A stretch of 64,000 nt of DNA from positions 2,621,327-2,685,326 of the forward strand of contig NZ_CP031155.1 in assembly GCF_003344885.1 (NCBI RefSeq). The letters run 5' to 3'. Source of the stretch: Altererythrobacter sp. ZODW24. GTDB taxonomy: Bacteria > Pseudomonadota > Alphaproteobacteria > Sphingomonadales > Sphingomonadaceae. Below, in pieces: positions 26,005 to 35,155 of this stretch. Both the position numbers and the translations under genes were made by a program. Below the pieces are notes generated by a model. The model did not search any database and was not told the origin of the DNA. It was given only the letters and a program-made list of their open reading frames with translations. Position 1 is the stretch's first letter. Each line of letters starts with the position of its first letter.

Positions 26005-27947
26005 TCGCAGAGCTGGGGCTCGCAGCATTGTGGTTGGCCGCTGCTCTGGCAGGCTTGCAGCTGATCGCAGGAGCAGTCTCGGTAAAACAGCCGGACGGAC
26101 CGTTGGCCAGTCTCGCGCGGCCAGCAGCCGTGATGCAGGGCGTCTTGGCGGCTTTTGCTTTTGCGATGCTGCTGTGGCTGTTTGCGCAGACTGACCTCTC
26201 GGTGAAGCTGGTCGCCGCCAATTCGCATTCGGCCAAGCCGATGATTTTCAAGCTGAGTGGTACATGGGGCAATCACGAGGGATCTATGCTGCTGTGGATC
26301 ACAGTGATGGCGCTGGCTGGGGCCATGATCGGCTATTTAGAGCGCCGCCTGCCTGAGGTTACCATGCAAGCCACGCTTGCGACGCAGGCCTTTGTCGGCC
26401 TCGGGTTCTATGCCTTCCTGTTGCTGTCATCGAACCCGTTTGAACGGTTGCCGACACCGGCGGCAGAGGGGCAGGGGCTCAACCCGTTGCTGCAGGATAT
26501 CGGCCTCGCATTCCATCCGCCGACTTTGTATTTCGGCTATGTCGGGCTTTCGGTTGCTTTCAGTTTTGCGCTTGGCGCGCTGTTGACTCGGCAGGTTACT
26601 CCCAATTTTGCGCGCGCTATGCGCCCATGGGTGCTGGGCGCATGGATATTTCTGACGCTGGGCATCACTGCCGGCAGCTATTGGGCGTATTACGAGCTGG
26701 GCTGGGGCGGCTGGTGGTTCTGGGACCCGGTCGAAAATGCTTCGCTGATGCCGTGGCTTGCGGCGACTGCCTTGTTGCACTCGGTCAGCGTATTGGCCGC
26801 GCGCGACGCACTAAGAGCGTGGACGATCATGCTGGGCGTAGTCGCCTTCTCCATGTCGATGATGGGCACATTCTTGGTGCGCTCTGGCGTTCTGACCAGC
26901 GTGCATGCCTTTGCCGTCGATCCGGAGCGCGGAGCATTTATCCTCGTGCTGCTGGGTATCTACATCGGCGGTGCGTTGACGATTTTCGCGCTCAGGGCAG
27001 GGACGGTGCAGGAAGGCGAACGCTTCACCGCCACCAGCCGCGAGGGCGCGCTGGTGTTCAACAATGTAATGTTAAGCGCGATTTTGGCCGTTGTCCTGGT
27101 CGGCACGCTTTATCCGCTTTTGACCGAGGCGTTCGGCGTTCAAGTCTCGGTTGGCCCACCGTATTTCAATCCAGTTGGAGCGATCTTCACGCTGCCGATG
27201 CTCGCAGTGATGGCCGTTGGGCCGTTGCTGCGGTGGCGCAGAGATGGTGTCAAAAGAGTCTCCAAACCCGCTGTTTTTCTTGCTATTTTTGCGGTCGTCG
27301 TTGGCGCGCTCGTGGCCTATCTCAGCAATGCGAGCGTGCTCGCCGTTCTGGGGCTAGCCTTCGCTGCAGCGCTTGGCATCGGCAGCTTGCTGCCGCTCAA
27401 AGGGCGCAATCTGTTGCGCACGCCGTTAGCCACTTGGGGCATGGTCACAGCGCATTTTGGTATCGCCGTCGCACTATTCGGAATGGCTAGCGAAAGCGCA
27501 TTTTCGATTGAGAAACTGGTCGCGGCACGGCCCGGTGATGTGACCGAAGTTGGTCCCTGGAAGATCACGTTGGACAGCGTCGACCCTGTCGTCGGTCCCA
27601 ACTGGACTGCGCTTCAGGCTGATCTGCAGGCGAGTTACAAGGGAGCCGCCGCAATCGAGCTACAACCGCAGTCACGGACCTTCTGGTCACCAGAGCGCGA
27701 GACGGCCGAAAGCGCGCTCGCGACCCGTTGGAATGGTCAGCTCTATGCTGTCATGGGTAGCGGCATCGAAGATGGTCGCCGCCAACTCAGGCTATGGTGG
27801 AAGCCATTTGTCCCGATGATCTGGCTTGGCGGTATTCTGGTCGCGCTGGGCGGTCTGCTGGCGCTCATCGGCCGTCTCACAGCCGATCTGAAGCGTCATT
27901 ATGTGCGCCGCCGTTCGGCAGAGCGCCGCGAAGAGACTCAGGCATGA
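26001..27947 (+). CDS. ccmF: Cytochrome c heme lyase subunit CcmF
   Basis: The large integral membrane protein (648 residues) of the heme ligation complex. It carries the WWD domain (GWGGWWFWDPVENASLMPW) in a periplasmic loop and many membrane spans, with the heme-ligand histidines expected around it. It reduces heme in CcmE and ligates it to apocytochrome CxxCH cysteines with CcmH and CcmI. It overlaps ccmE and ccmG by four bases each. Confidence 0.96.
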   Translation: MIAELGLAALWLAAALAGLQLIAGAVSVKQPDGPLASLARPAAVMQGVLAAFAFAMLLWLFAQTDLSVKLVAANSHSAKPMIFKLSGTWGNHEGSMLLWITVMALAGAMIGYLERRLPEVTMQATLATQAFVGLGFYAFLLLSSNPFERLPTPAAEGQGLNPLLQDIGLAFHPPTLYFGYVGLSVAFSFALGALLTRQVTPNFARAMRPWVLGAWIFLTLGITAGSYWAYYELGWGGWWFWDPVENASLMPWLAATALLHSVSVLAARDALRAWTIMLGVVAFSMSMMGTFLVRSGVLTSVHAFAVDPERGAFILVLLGIYIGGALTIFALRAGTVQEGERFTATSREGALVFNNVMLSAILAVVLVGTLYPLLTEAFGVQVSVGPPYFNPVGAIFTLPMLAVMAVGPLLRWRRDGVKRVSKPAVFLAIFAVVVGALVAYLSNASVLAVLGLAFAAALGIGSLLPLKGRNLLRTPLATWGMVTAHFGIAVALFGMASESAFSIEKLVAARPGDVTEVGPWKITLDSVDPVVGPNWTALQADLQASYKGAAAIELQPQSRTFWSPERETAESALATRWNGQLYAVMGSGIEDGRRQLRLWWKPFVPMIWLGGILVALGGLLALIGRLTADLKRHYVRRRSAERREETQA

Positions 27948-28477
27948 TCCGCCGCTGGTATCTCTGGTTGCCGCTGGTGGCCTTCATCGGTTTTGTCGCG
28001 CTGGTGACGAGCGGCCTGATGCGCCCAATGGACCGCGAAGTTGTAAGCCGCATGGTCGGTAAGCCGGTCCCTGAATTTGCGCTCAAACCGTCGATCCCAG
28101 AACTGCCCGGTCTTTCGAGCGCTGACTTACAGGACGGCAAGCCCAAGCTGATGAACATATGGGGTAGCTGGTGTCTGCCCTGCATCGCCGAAGCTCCGCA
28201 CTTGGAAACGCTGAAGGCTAATGGTGCAGAGATTGTCGGCGTTGCCATTCGTGACAAACCGGAGGACGTAGCCGGTTTCCTCGCGCAAAACGGCAACCCT
28301 TACATCCGGATCGGCGCGGATGATTTGTCCGCAGTGCAGCTCGAAATCGGCTCATCCGGCGTGCCCGAGACCTTCGTGGTCGATGGCAATGGCATCATCA
28401 CATATCAGCATATCGGTGACGTGAGGGCAGAGCATGTCCCGATGTTGCTCGAAAAGCTTGACGAGGCGGCGCAATGA
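27944..28477 (+). CDS. ccmG: Thioredoxin-like CcmG/DsbE
   Basis: Membrane-anchored periplasmic thioredoxin that keeps apocytochrome cysteines reduced. The 177-residue protein has an N-terminal anchor (about 5-24) and active site W76-C77-L-P-C80, with cis-proline GVPETFVVD further on. ATG 27944 overlaps the ccmF stop by four bases. An upstream in-frame start at 27794 lies deep in ccmF and is rejected. Confidence 0.94.
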   Translation: MIRRWYLWLPLVAFIGFVALVTSGLMRPMDREVVSRMVGKPVPEFALKPSIPELPGLSSADLQDGKPKLMNIWGSWCLPCIAEAPHLETLKANGAEIVGVAIRDKPEDVAGFLAQNGNPYIRIGADDLSAVQLEIGSSGVPETFVVDGNGIITYQHIGDVRAEHVPMLLEKLDEAAQ

Positions 28478-28893
28478 GGCTGCTTATTCTCTTCGCGCTG
28501 ATCTTTGCTCCCGTCATGACGCTGACAGCGCAAGATTCTATGCCCGCAGCACCCTACGCCAACCGTCAGCTCGATGATCCGGCGATGGAGCGTGAGGCTC
28601 AGGAACTGATGTTCACTTTGCGCTGTCTCAAATGCCAGAGCCAGTCGATTGCCGATAGTGATGCGCCCATGGCAGGTGATATGCGTCACCAAGTCCGCAC
28701 GCGGCTGATGGCCGGCGACAGTCCCGAGCAGATTCGCAGCTGGCTGGTCGACCGTTACGGCGACTACGTCAGCTACGCCCCGCGCGTTTCAGCCAGCACT
28801 TGGCCGCTATTTGCGCTGCCACTGGTCCTATTTCTGCTTGGCGCATTCATCCTTCGCCGCCGGTTGGGCCGTAAGAAGGGTGCTGAGGTATGA
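28474..28893 (+). CDS. ccmH: Cytochrome c maturation protein CcmH
   Basis: A 139-residue protein with signal sequence, a periplasmic three-helix domain with the redox pair C51-L-K-C54 in LRCLKCQSQSI, and a C-terminal membrane helix (about 110-128). It resolves disulfides between CcmG and apocytochrome. This is the short single-domain form; the TPR half found fused in E. coli is the separate next gene. Confidence 0.94.
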   Translation: MRLLILFALIFAPVMTLTAQDSMPAAPYANRQLDDPAMEREAQELMFTLRCLKCQSQSIADSDAPMAGDMRHQVRTRLMAGDSPEQIRSWLVDRYGDYVSYAPRVSASTWPLFALPLVLFLLGAFILRRRLGRKKGAEV

Positions 28894-29522
28894 GCTGGCT
28901 TATCCTGATCGGCTTGGCGCTCACCGCCTTTGCTATCGCCGCTTATTTCCTCGACCTGCCGCGTCAGGTTTGGGCGATCTTTGGCACAGCACTGGCACTC
29001 GGTATGGCCGGTTACGCCTTACAGGGTTCGCCTCAGCAGCCGGGTTCTCCGGCAAGCCTAGCCGTTCAGCAATCGGATAATGATGAGGCGCTGGTGGATG
29101 CGCGGCGCGCGATGTTCGATGATGGTTTCCCGCCCTCGCGCTATGTCACAATTTCCGATGGATTTGCCCGCAAGGGTCAGTTCGAGGATGCCGCTGGTCT
29201 GCTTAAGGGCGCGGTCGAGCAAAACCCCAGCGACGCCGAGGCTTGGCTTGCAATGGGCTTGGCCATGGTCGAGCATGCCGATGGGCAGGTCTCGCCTGCT
29301 GCATTGGAGGCATTCTCGCGGGCGATTGAGGCTAAGCCCAACCATCCGGGCCCCGGATATTTCCTTGGCGTGGCCTATCTTCGCGCAGGCGATCCGCTGC
29401 GGACCCGGGCGATCTGGGCCGAAATGCTGGCGCGGACGCCCGAGGATGCGCCTTGGCGGAGTGATTTGGAAATGCGCCTCGGGCGGCTAGATCAAGCTCT
29501 GGCGGCCACCGCTACGGAGTAA
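28890..29522 (+). CDS. ccmI: TPR protein CcmI/CycH-like
   Basis: A 210-residue membrane protein with two N-terminal hydrophobic segments and a soluble TPR region (about 70-205; repeats around AWLAMGLAMVEHADG and PGYFLGVAYLRAGDP). CcmI-type proteins present apocytochrome c to the ligation complex. It is shorter than rhizobial CycH (about 370), lacking the extended periplasmic half. It ends the ccm run; kup follows after 124 bases. Confidence 0.85.
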   Translation: MSWLILIGLALTAFAIAAYFLDLPRQVWAIFGTALALGMAGYALQGSPQQPGSPASLAVQQSDNDEALVDARRAMFDDGFPPSRYVTISDGFARKGQFEDAAGLLKGAVEQNPSDAEAWLAMGLAMVEHADGQVSPAALEAFSRAIEAKPNHPGPGYFLGVAYLRAGDPLRTRAIWAEMLARTPEDAPWRSDLEMRLGRLDQALAATATE

Positions 29523-29646
29523 TTCCCGGCAATTCGGCGTCGGAGTCGCGATATTGCAGGTGCGAACCAGTGCTGCTAGGGGCCGCGATCTTTGGGGGTT
29601 GGCGCAAAATTTGCGCCGCAGCCTCGCCGGGGTATCCGTGTAGTTC

Positions 29647-31548
29647 ATGTCTCAGCCGATGAATCCTGCAGAGCGCCGTAATTCGGACATCGCCAAGATG
29701 GCCGCTGGCGCGATTGGTATCGTGTTCGGCGATATCGGGACCAGCCCGCTTTACGCATTCCGCGAGACATTCGTTGGCCCGCACCCGCTGGAACTGGACA
29801 AGCTCCACATCCTCGGCGTGGTCAGCCTGATCTTCTGGTCGATGACGCTGATCGTTTCGATCCAATATGTCAGCATTTTGATGCGCGCCGATAATAAGGG
29901 ACAAGGCGGCAGCCTTGCGCTGGTTGCGCTGCTGACACGCAGTGTTGGCAGGACCAAATATGGCTGGCTGACGGTGCTGCTCGGCGTATTCGCCACCGCC
30001 CTGTTTTATGGCGACAGTATGATTACACCGGCGATTTCGGTGTTGTCCGCTGTCGAAGGCCTGACCGTCGTCAATGATCGTTTGGACCCGCTCGTGATCC
30101 CGATTGCGCTGGTTCTGCTGGTGCTGCTGTTCTTCATACAAAAGCGTGGAACGGCGAAGGTTGGGGCACTATTTGCCCCGGTCATGATTGTCTATTTCAC
30201 GGTCATTGCGACGCTCGGCATCATCCAGATCGTCAATCAGCCGGGCATCCTGATGGCGCTCAATCCCTATTACGCTTTCCTGTTTTTCCAGACCGACGGA
30301 ATGCTGGCGTTCCTCGCGCTGGGTTCGGTTGTATTGGCGGTGACGGGGTCAGAGGCGCTATATTCGGATATGGGTCACTTTGGCCCCGGACCGATGCGTT
30401 TGTCATGGTTTGGCTTTGTCATGCCCTGCCTGCTGCTCAACTACTTCGGTCAAGGCGCGATGATCATTTCGCTCGATAGCGCGGGCGCCGCCGAAGCCAT
30501 CCAGAGCCCGTTCTTCTTCATGGCGCAGGAATCGATGCGGCTTCCGCTCGTTATTCTCGCGACCTTCGCCACCTTCATTGCCAGCCAAGCCGTAATCTCG
30601 GGTGCCTTCTCGATCACCCATCAGGCGATCCAGCTGGGTTTCATTCCGCGTCTGACCACGCAGCACACTAGCGAGCGTGAAGCGGGCCAGATTTACATTC
30701 CAGCGATCAACTGGGCGCTGCTTGTAGCGGTAATCATTCTGGTACTGACATTCCAAAACTCGTCTAACCTCGCGTCGGCTTACGGTATCGCCGTTACGGG
30801 CGCGATGCTGATTGATACGGCGTTGATGGGCGTCTTGTTCATCGCGGTTTGGAAGTGGAAGCTGTGGGTCGCCATTCCGGTCCTCGTGGTATTCTTCATA
30901 GTCGATGGCGCATATTTCGCAGCAAATCTGATGAAGGTTCCCGATGGGGGATGGTTCCCGCTGCTGGTTGGCGGGGTGATCTTTGTCTTGCTCACAACTT
31001 GGGCGAGGGGCCGAAAATTGATGAAATCACGTATGACAGAGGCGGCGCTTCCGCTCGATGTGTTCGCCAAAAGCGCGCATGGCAGCGCCACTCGCGTGGC
31101 TGGTACGGCGATCTTTATGGCGTCTTCCAATAAGGGCGTACCGTCCGCGCTGCTGCATAATATCAAGCACAATAAGGTGCTGCATGAGCGCGTGGTTGTG
31201 CTGACCGTATCAATCGACGAAGTGCCTTATGTCGAAGAAGAAGATCGCTGCTCGATCGAAGAGCTTGGCGACGGGTTCTTCCGTGTGACGCTGCGTTACG
31301 GCTTTATGGAAGAAACCGATGTGGTTGAGGCAATCACGCGCCAAGACATGTGCGGCGGGCCGTTTGATATGATGAAGACCAGCTTCTTCCTCAGCCGCCA
31401 GACGCTGCTGAGCGCGGACAATCCGGGCATGGCGATCTGGCGTGAAAAGCTGTTCGCATGGATGATGCGTAACGCCGCGACGCCGATGGACTTCTTCCGT
31501 CTCCCGACCAACCGTGTGGTTGAGCTCGGCAGCCAGATGAAAATCTAA
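29647..31548 (+). CDS. kup: Potassium uptake protein Kup
   Basis: Proton-coupled low-affinity potassium importer of the KUP/HAK/KT family. The 633-residue protein has about 12 membrane helices in the first 450 residues, the [13 protein letters not shown] signature (28-40) in the first helix, and a cytoplasmic C-terminal domain. Length matches the family. No strong ribosome binding site precedes ATG 29647. Its TAA overlaps the convergent yciB stop by four bases (CTAA). Confidence 0.95.
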   Translation: MSQPMNPAERRNSDIAKMAAGAIGIVFGDIGTSPLYAFRETFVGPHPLELDKLHILGVVSLIFWSMTLIVSIQYVSILMRADNKGQGGSLALVALLTRSVGRTKYGWLTVLLGVFATALFYGDSMITPAISVLSAVEGLTVVNDRLDPLVIPIALVLLVLLFFIQKRGTAKVGALFAPVMIVYFTVIATLGIIQIVNQPGILMALNPYYAFLFFQTDGMLAFLALGSVVLAVTGSEALYSDMGHFGPGPMRLSWFGFVMPCLLLNYFGQGAMIISLDSAGAAEAIQSPFFFMAQESMRLPLVILATFATFIASQAVISGAFSITHQAIQLGFIPRLTTQHTSEREAGQIYIPAINWALLVAVIILVLTFQNSSNLASAYGIAVTGAMLIDTALMGVLFIAVWKWKLWVAIPVLVVFFIVDGAYFAANLMKVPDGGWFPLLVGGVIFVLLTTWARGRKLMKSRMTEAALPLDVFAKSAHGSATRVAGTAIFMASSNKGVPSALLHNIKHNKVLHERVVVLTVSIDEVPYVEEEDRCSIEELGDGFFRVTLRYGFMEETDVVEAITRQDMCGGPFDMMKTSFFLSRQTLLSADNPGMAIWREKLFAWMMRNAATPMDFFRLPTNRVVELGSQMKI

Positions 31549-32198
31549 TCTATTGGCGGATTTTTTATTGCTTCATCCGCATCTTCGAACGACAGTCCGT
31601 GCTTCAGGAGCATAGGTATCTGCGTGAAGGTGAAGAGGAAGGTGACGGGGATAAATACCCATAGTTTCGCCGCGAGCCAGTCGCCAAAGCTGAGATAATA
31701 GCGCAGAGCCTCGTTCAGTCCCGCTAGAAGCAGGAAGAACACTCCCCAATTGCGGCTCAGCTTTAACCAACCCAAGTCGTTTAGACCTTCGAATGCGGCC
31801 TCAAGCAGATATTTCAGCAGCGCTTTGCCAAGGGCGTATCCAACCAGCAGAGCGACGCCAAAAACAACGTAGATAATCGTTGGTTTCAACTGCACGAACG
31901 TCGGATCGCCAAAGAATACCGTCAACGCGCCAAACCCCACGATGAGTACGGTCGAGAACCACAGCATCGGTGATACTTTACCCAGCCGCATTTTGGAGAC
32001 AGCGAGTGCGATGACAGCGGCGACCATAAAGGCCAATGTCCCGCGGATAAGCGCGAACAACTCAGAAGCAGCATCCGGTTCGTCAGCAGCGAAAAATTTG
32101 TAAACTAGAAAGAAGACGAGCAGCGGTCCGTAATCGACTGCCAAATTCACCCAGCCGGATTTCGGCTTGGCTTCCGCTTTGATTTGTTCGTCAGCCAT
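31545..32198 (-). CDS. yciB: Inner membrane-spanning protein YciB/IspA (septation)
   Basis: A 217-residue polytopic membrane protein of the intracellular septation protein A family. It contains the family segments [15 protein letters not shown] near the N-terminus and [15 protein letters not shown] in the middle, with five or six helices. YciB affects envelope integrity and cell length in enterobacteria. Its start shares one base with the ftsY stop, placing it last in the dapF-mtaB-ftsY-yciB unit. Confidence 0.93.
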   Translation of the reverse strand: MADEQIKAEAKPKSGWVNLAVDYGPLLVFFLVYKFFAADEPDAASELFALIRGTLAFMVAAVIALAVSKMRLGKVSPMLWFSTVLIVGFGALTVFFGDPTFVQLKPTIIYVVFGVALLVGYALGKALLKYLLEAAFEGLNDLGWLKLSRNWGVFFLLLAGLNEALRYYLSFGDWLAAKLWVFIPVTFLFTFTQIPMLLKHGLSFEDADEAIKNPPID

Positions 32199-33121
32199 TA
32201 GGCCACCCCTGCAATAACACGCGCCACCAGATCGGGATCGAATGGCCGCAAATCGTCAATTTTCTCGCCAACACCAATTGCGTGGATCGGCAGGCCGAAT
32301 TGCTCCGCCGCTGCTACCAGAACGCCGCCGCGTGCGGTGCCGTCTAGCTTAGTCATGATCAGGCCGGTCACTCCGGCAACTTCCTGGAAGGTCTGGATTT
32401 GGCTGAGAGCATTTTGGCCGTTCGTCGCATCGAGCACCAGCACAACATCATGCGGGGACTCTTCGTTCAACTTACCCAGCACGCGGCGGATCTTGGCGAG
32501 CTCGTCCATCAGCTCGCGCTTGTTTTGCAGGCGGCCAGCTGTGTCGACGATCAAGGCGTCGATACCGGTGTCGGTCGCTTCCTTGACTGCGTCGAAAACG
32601 ATGCTGGCCGGATCGCCGCCTTCTGCGCCGCTGATGATCGGAATGCCAAGCCGGTCGGCCCAAACCTTCAACTGCCCGATAGCTGCTGCGCGAAACGTGT
32701 CGCCCGCTGCCAGCATGACGCCGTAATCGTCTTCCTGAAACAGATGCGCCAGCTTGGCGATGGTGGTCGTTTTTCCGCTGCCGTTCACGCCGATTACCAG
32801 CACCACCTGCGGGCGGGGGAAGGCGGTGACTTCGAGCGGCTTTGCCACCGGGCGCAGAATTTCCGCGATTTCTTCGGCGACGGCTTCTTTGAGTTCCTGT
32901 TCGGTGATCGCGAGGCCGAAGCGCTTTTCCGACAGTTTCGCGCGAATACGCGCAGCGGCAGATGGCCCGAGGTCGGATAGGATCAGCGCATCTTCGACAT
33001 CGTCCAGCGTCGCATCATCCAGCTTCGCCGTGCCGACAACGCCGGTGAGATTGTCCGAAAGCCGCTCCGACGTTTTCTTAAAGCCGCCAAAAAGCCGGTC
33101 AGACCAGCTTGTCTCGCTCAT
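32198..33121 (-). CDS. ftsY: Signal recognition particle receptor FtsY
   Basis: GTPase that docks SRP-ribosome complexes at the membrane. The 307 residues comprise the NG domain only: a helical N domain, then G1 GVNGSGKTTT (111-120), the DTAGR motif with LQNK, and TKLDGTARGG. The long acidic A domain of E. coli FtsY is absent, as is normal in alphaproteobacteria. Its ATG overlaps the mtaB stop by four bases. Confidence 0.96.
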   Translation of the reverse strand: MSETSWSDRLFGGFKKTSERLSDNLTGVVGTAKLDDATLDDVEDALILSDLGPSAAARIRAKLSEKRFGLAITEQELKEAVAEEIAEILRPVAKPLEVTAFPRPQVVLVIGVNGSGKTTTIAKLAHLFQEDDYGVMLAAGDTFRAAAIGQLKVWADRLGIPIISGAEGGDPASIVFDAVKEATDTGIDALIVDTAGRLQNKRELMDELAKIRRVLGKLNEESPHDVVLVLDATNGQNALSQIQTFQEVAGVTGLIMTKLDGTARGGVLVAAAEQFGLPIHAIGVGEKIDDLRPFDPDLVARVIAGVA

Positions 33122-34290
33122 AGGAGCAGTCCTTTTTCAATTCGGTTCGGGCGCATCGTTACGACGCTGCCCGCTGGCGTGCCTTCGGGCAAGGCCACGC
33201 GCGCATAGCTCTGCGAATAACCGCTGCCGTCGCGTTCGGTCAGGACAGATAGGTCGGTGCCGATGAGGCTGCCGAGCCAGTCATCGCGAACCCGTGCGAC
33301 TTCGGCGCGGAGCTGTGCTGCCCGTTCCTTTACGATGCGGCGGTCGACCTGCGGCATACGCTCTGCGGGAGTTCCAGGGCGGGGCGAGTAAGGAAAGATG
33401 TGGCCATGTACGATGCCAAGTTCGGCAATGATATCGAGGTTGGCGGCATGCATCGCGTCATCTTCGGTCGGGAAGCCTGCGATGAGATCAGCCCCGATGG
33501 CGAGTTCCGGACGGCGGGTGCGAAGTTGCTGGACTAGCGTCACAGCATCGGCGCGGCTGTGGCGACGCTTCATGCGCTTCAGGATCATGTCGTGGCCGTG
33601 CTGCAGCGAGAGATGCAAATGCGGCATCAGACGAGGCTCACCGGCGAACAGTTCGAACAGCAGCGGATCGATCTCGATCCCGTCGAGCGACGACATGCGC
33701 AAACGGCCAAGTTCAGGAAATTCACCGAGGATCGCTTGCATCATTTCGCCCAGCGGCGGAGTGCCATCCAAATCATGGCCCCAAGAAGTGACATCGACCC
33801 CGGTCAGCACCACTTCAGCCACGTTCTGCGCCATGTGCCGTTCGATCTCTTGCAAGACCTGTGGGATTGTCAGCGAGCGGCTGGGGCCGCGACCTTGCGG
33901 GATAATGCAGAAAGTGCAGGCATGGTCGCAGCCGTTCTGTACCGCGACGAATGCGCGGGTCCGCTGTGCCGGAACGGGTTCAGGTTGAGCAGGGACATTC
34001 CAAGCGCGCGGATCAAGCTTTTGCGTGTTGGCGATCAGCCCGTCGACTTCTGGCATCGCCGCAATTGCATCGCGCTCGATATCTGCAGCACAGCCAGTCA
34101 CCAATAGCCGGGCATCGGGCCTGTCGCGCCGCGCACGGCGAATGGCTTGTCGCGTGTTGCGAACTGCTTCGGAAGTTACGGCGCAGCTATTGATCACAAC
34201 TACTTCGCTCTCCGCGCCCAGCATTTCACGGATGCGTTCGCTTTCTGAGATGTTTAATCGACAACCTAGCGAAACCACTTCTGCACTCAT
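33118..34290 (-). CDS. mtaB: tRNA t6A37 methylthiotransferase MtaB
   Basis: Radical SAM enzyme that adds a methylthio group to t6A37 of ANN-decoding tRNAs. The 390-residue protein has the UPF0004 cluster cysteines C10, C36 and C67 and the radical SAM triad C121-x3-C125-x2-C128 (GCDHACTFC). The VSLGCRLN start and overall length favour MtaB over MiaB (VQTFGCQMN type) or RimO. ATG 34290 overlaps the dapF stop; a longer frame to 34371 runs into dapF. Confidence 0.93.
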   Translation of the reverse strand: MSAEVVSLGCRLNISESERIREMLGAESEVVVINSCAVTSEAVRNTRQAIRRARRDRPDARLLVTGCAADIERDAIAAMPEVDGLIANTQKLDPRAWNVPAQPEPVPAQRTRAFVAVQNGCDHACTFCIIPQGRGPSRSLTIPQVLQEIERHMAQNVAEVVLTGVDVTSWGHDLDGTPPLGEMMQAILGEFPELGRLRMSSLDGIEIDPLLFELFAGEPRLMPHLHLSLQHGHDMILKRMKRRHSRADAVTLVQQLRTRRPELAIGADLIAGFPTEDDAMHAANLDIIAELGIVHGHIFPYSPRPGTPAERMPQVDRRIVKERAAQLRAEVARVRDDWLGSLIGTDLSVLTERDGSGYSQSYARVALPEGTPAGSVVTMRPNRIEKGLLL

Positions 34291-35096
34291 GCGAAGTCGT
34301 CCCACTCGAAGGTGCCCGAGAAGCTTTCTTGTGCCGGTCCGGACATGATGATCCCGCTGCCGGGTGTCCATTCGATTGTCAGCTCTCCGCCGGGTAGTTT
34401 TACCTGCACCGAGCTATCGACAAGTCCGGCGCGGATTGCGGCGACCGCTGTCGCGCAGGCACCGGTTCCACAAGCGCGGGTCAGGCCGACGCCGCGCTCC
34501 CACACTCGGAGAAGGATCTGGCCACGGTCGGCGATTGTGGCGACGTTTACATTCACGCCTTCAGTGAAAATGGCGTCAGTCTCGATCTGAGGGCCCAAAT
34601 CGACAAGCGGCACGGTATCCGTGTCACGCACGAAGAAGATCACATGCGGGTTACCGACGTTGACCGCAGCAGGGTTCGTCAGCTCGCCCCATGCAAGCGG
34701 CATGGCGGCGGTATCCATCGCATAATCGAGCGGAATTTCCTGCCATTCAAAGCGCGGCTGGCCCATGTCGACCCTTGCGCCGCTATCGGTCGGGGCAACG
34801 TCGATCACGCCTCCATCGGTTTCGACGCGCGCAGGTTGTCCATGCTTTAGCGCGACTGCTCGCGATGCATTACCGCAAGATTCAACTTCACCGCCATCAG
34901 CATTGAAAATTCGCATCTTGAAGTCGGCGACGCTGGATGGTTCCAGAATGATGAGTTGGTCGCAGCCAATGCCAGTCTTGCGGTCAGCCAAGGTCGCAGC
35001 CGAGTGGCGTGTCATAGGCGGCAAGGCATCGACGCGCGCATCGAGCACGATGAAGTCATTGCCGAGGCCATGCATCTTGGTGAAGGGGACGCGCAT
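34287..35096 (-). CDS. dapF: Diaminopimelate epimerase
   Basis: Converts LL- to meso-diaminopimelate for lysine and peptidoglycan. The 269-residue PLP-independent epimerase has both active-site cysteines: Cys74 (ESCGNASR) and Cys209 (RACGTGACA). It starts with the typical KMHGLGNDFIV. It heads the four-gene overlapping unit ending in yciB; the GGDEF-EAL gene is 59 bases upstream in the same direction and may be cotranscribed. Confidence 0.96.
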   Translation of the reverse strand: MRVPFTKMHGLGNDFIVLDARVDALPPMTRHSAATLADRKTGIGCDQLIILEPSSVADFKMRIFNADGGEVESCGNASRAVALKHGQPARVETDGGVIDVAPTDSGARVDMGQPRFEWQEIPLDYAMDTAAMPLAWGELTNPAAVNVGNPHVIFFVRDTDTVPLVDLGPQIETDAIFTEGVNVNVATIADRGQILLRVWERGVGLTRACGTGACATAVAAIRAGLVDSSVQVKLPGGELTIEWTPGSGIIMSGPAQESFSGTFEWDDFA

Positions 35097-35155
35097 TTCG
35101 CCTGCGCATTTATGCGGCGAGGCCTTCCCCGTCCAGTGCGAAGGGCTGAAAGCTT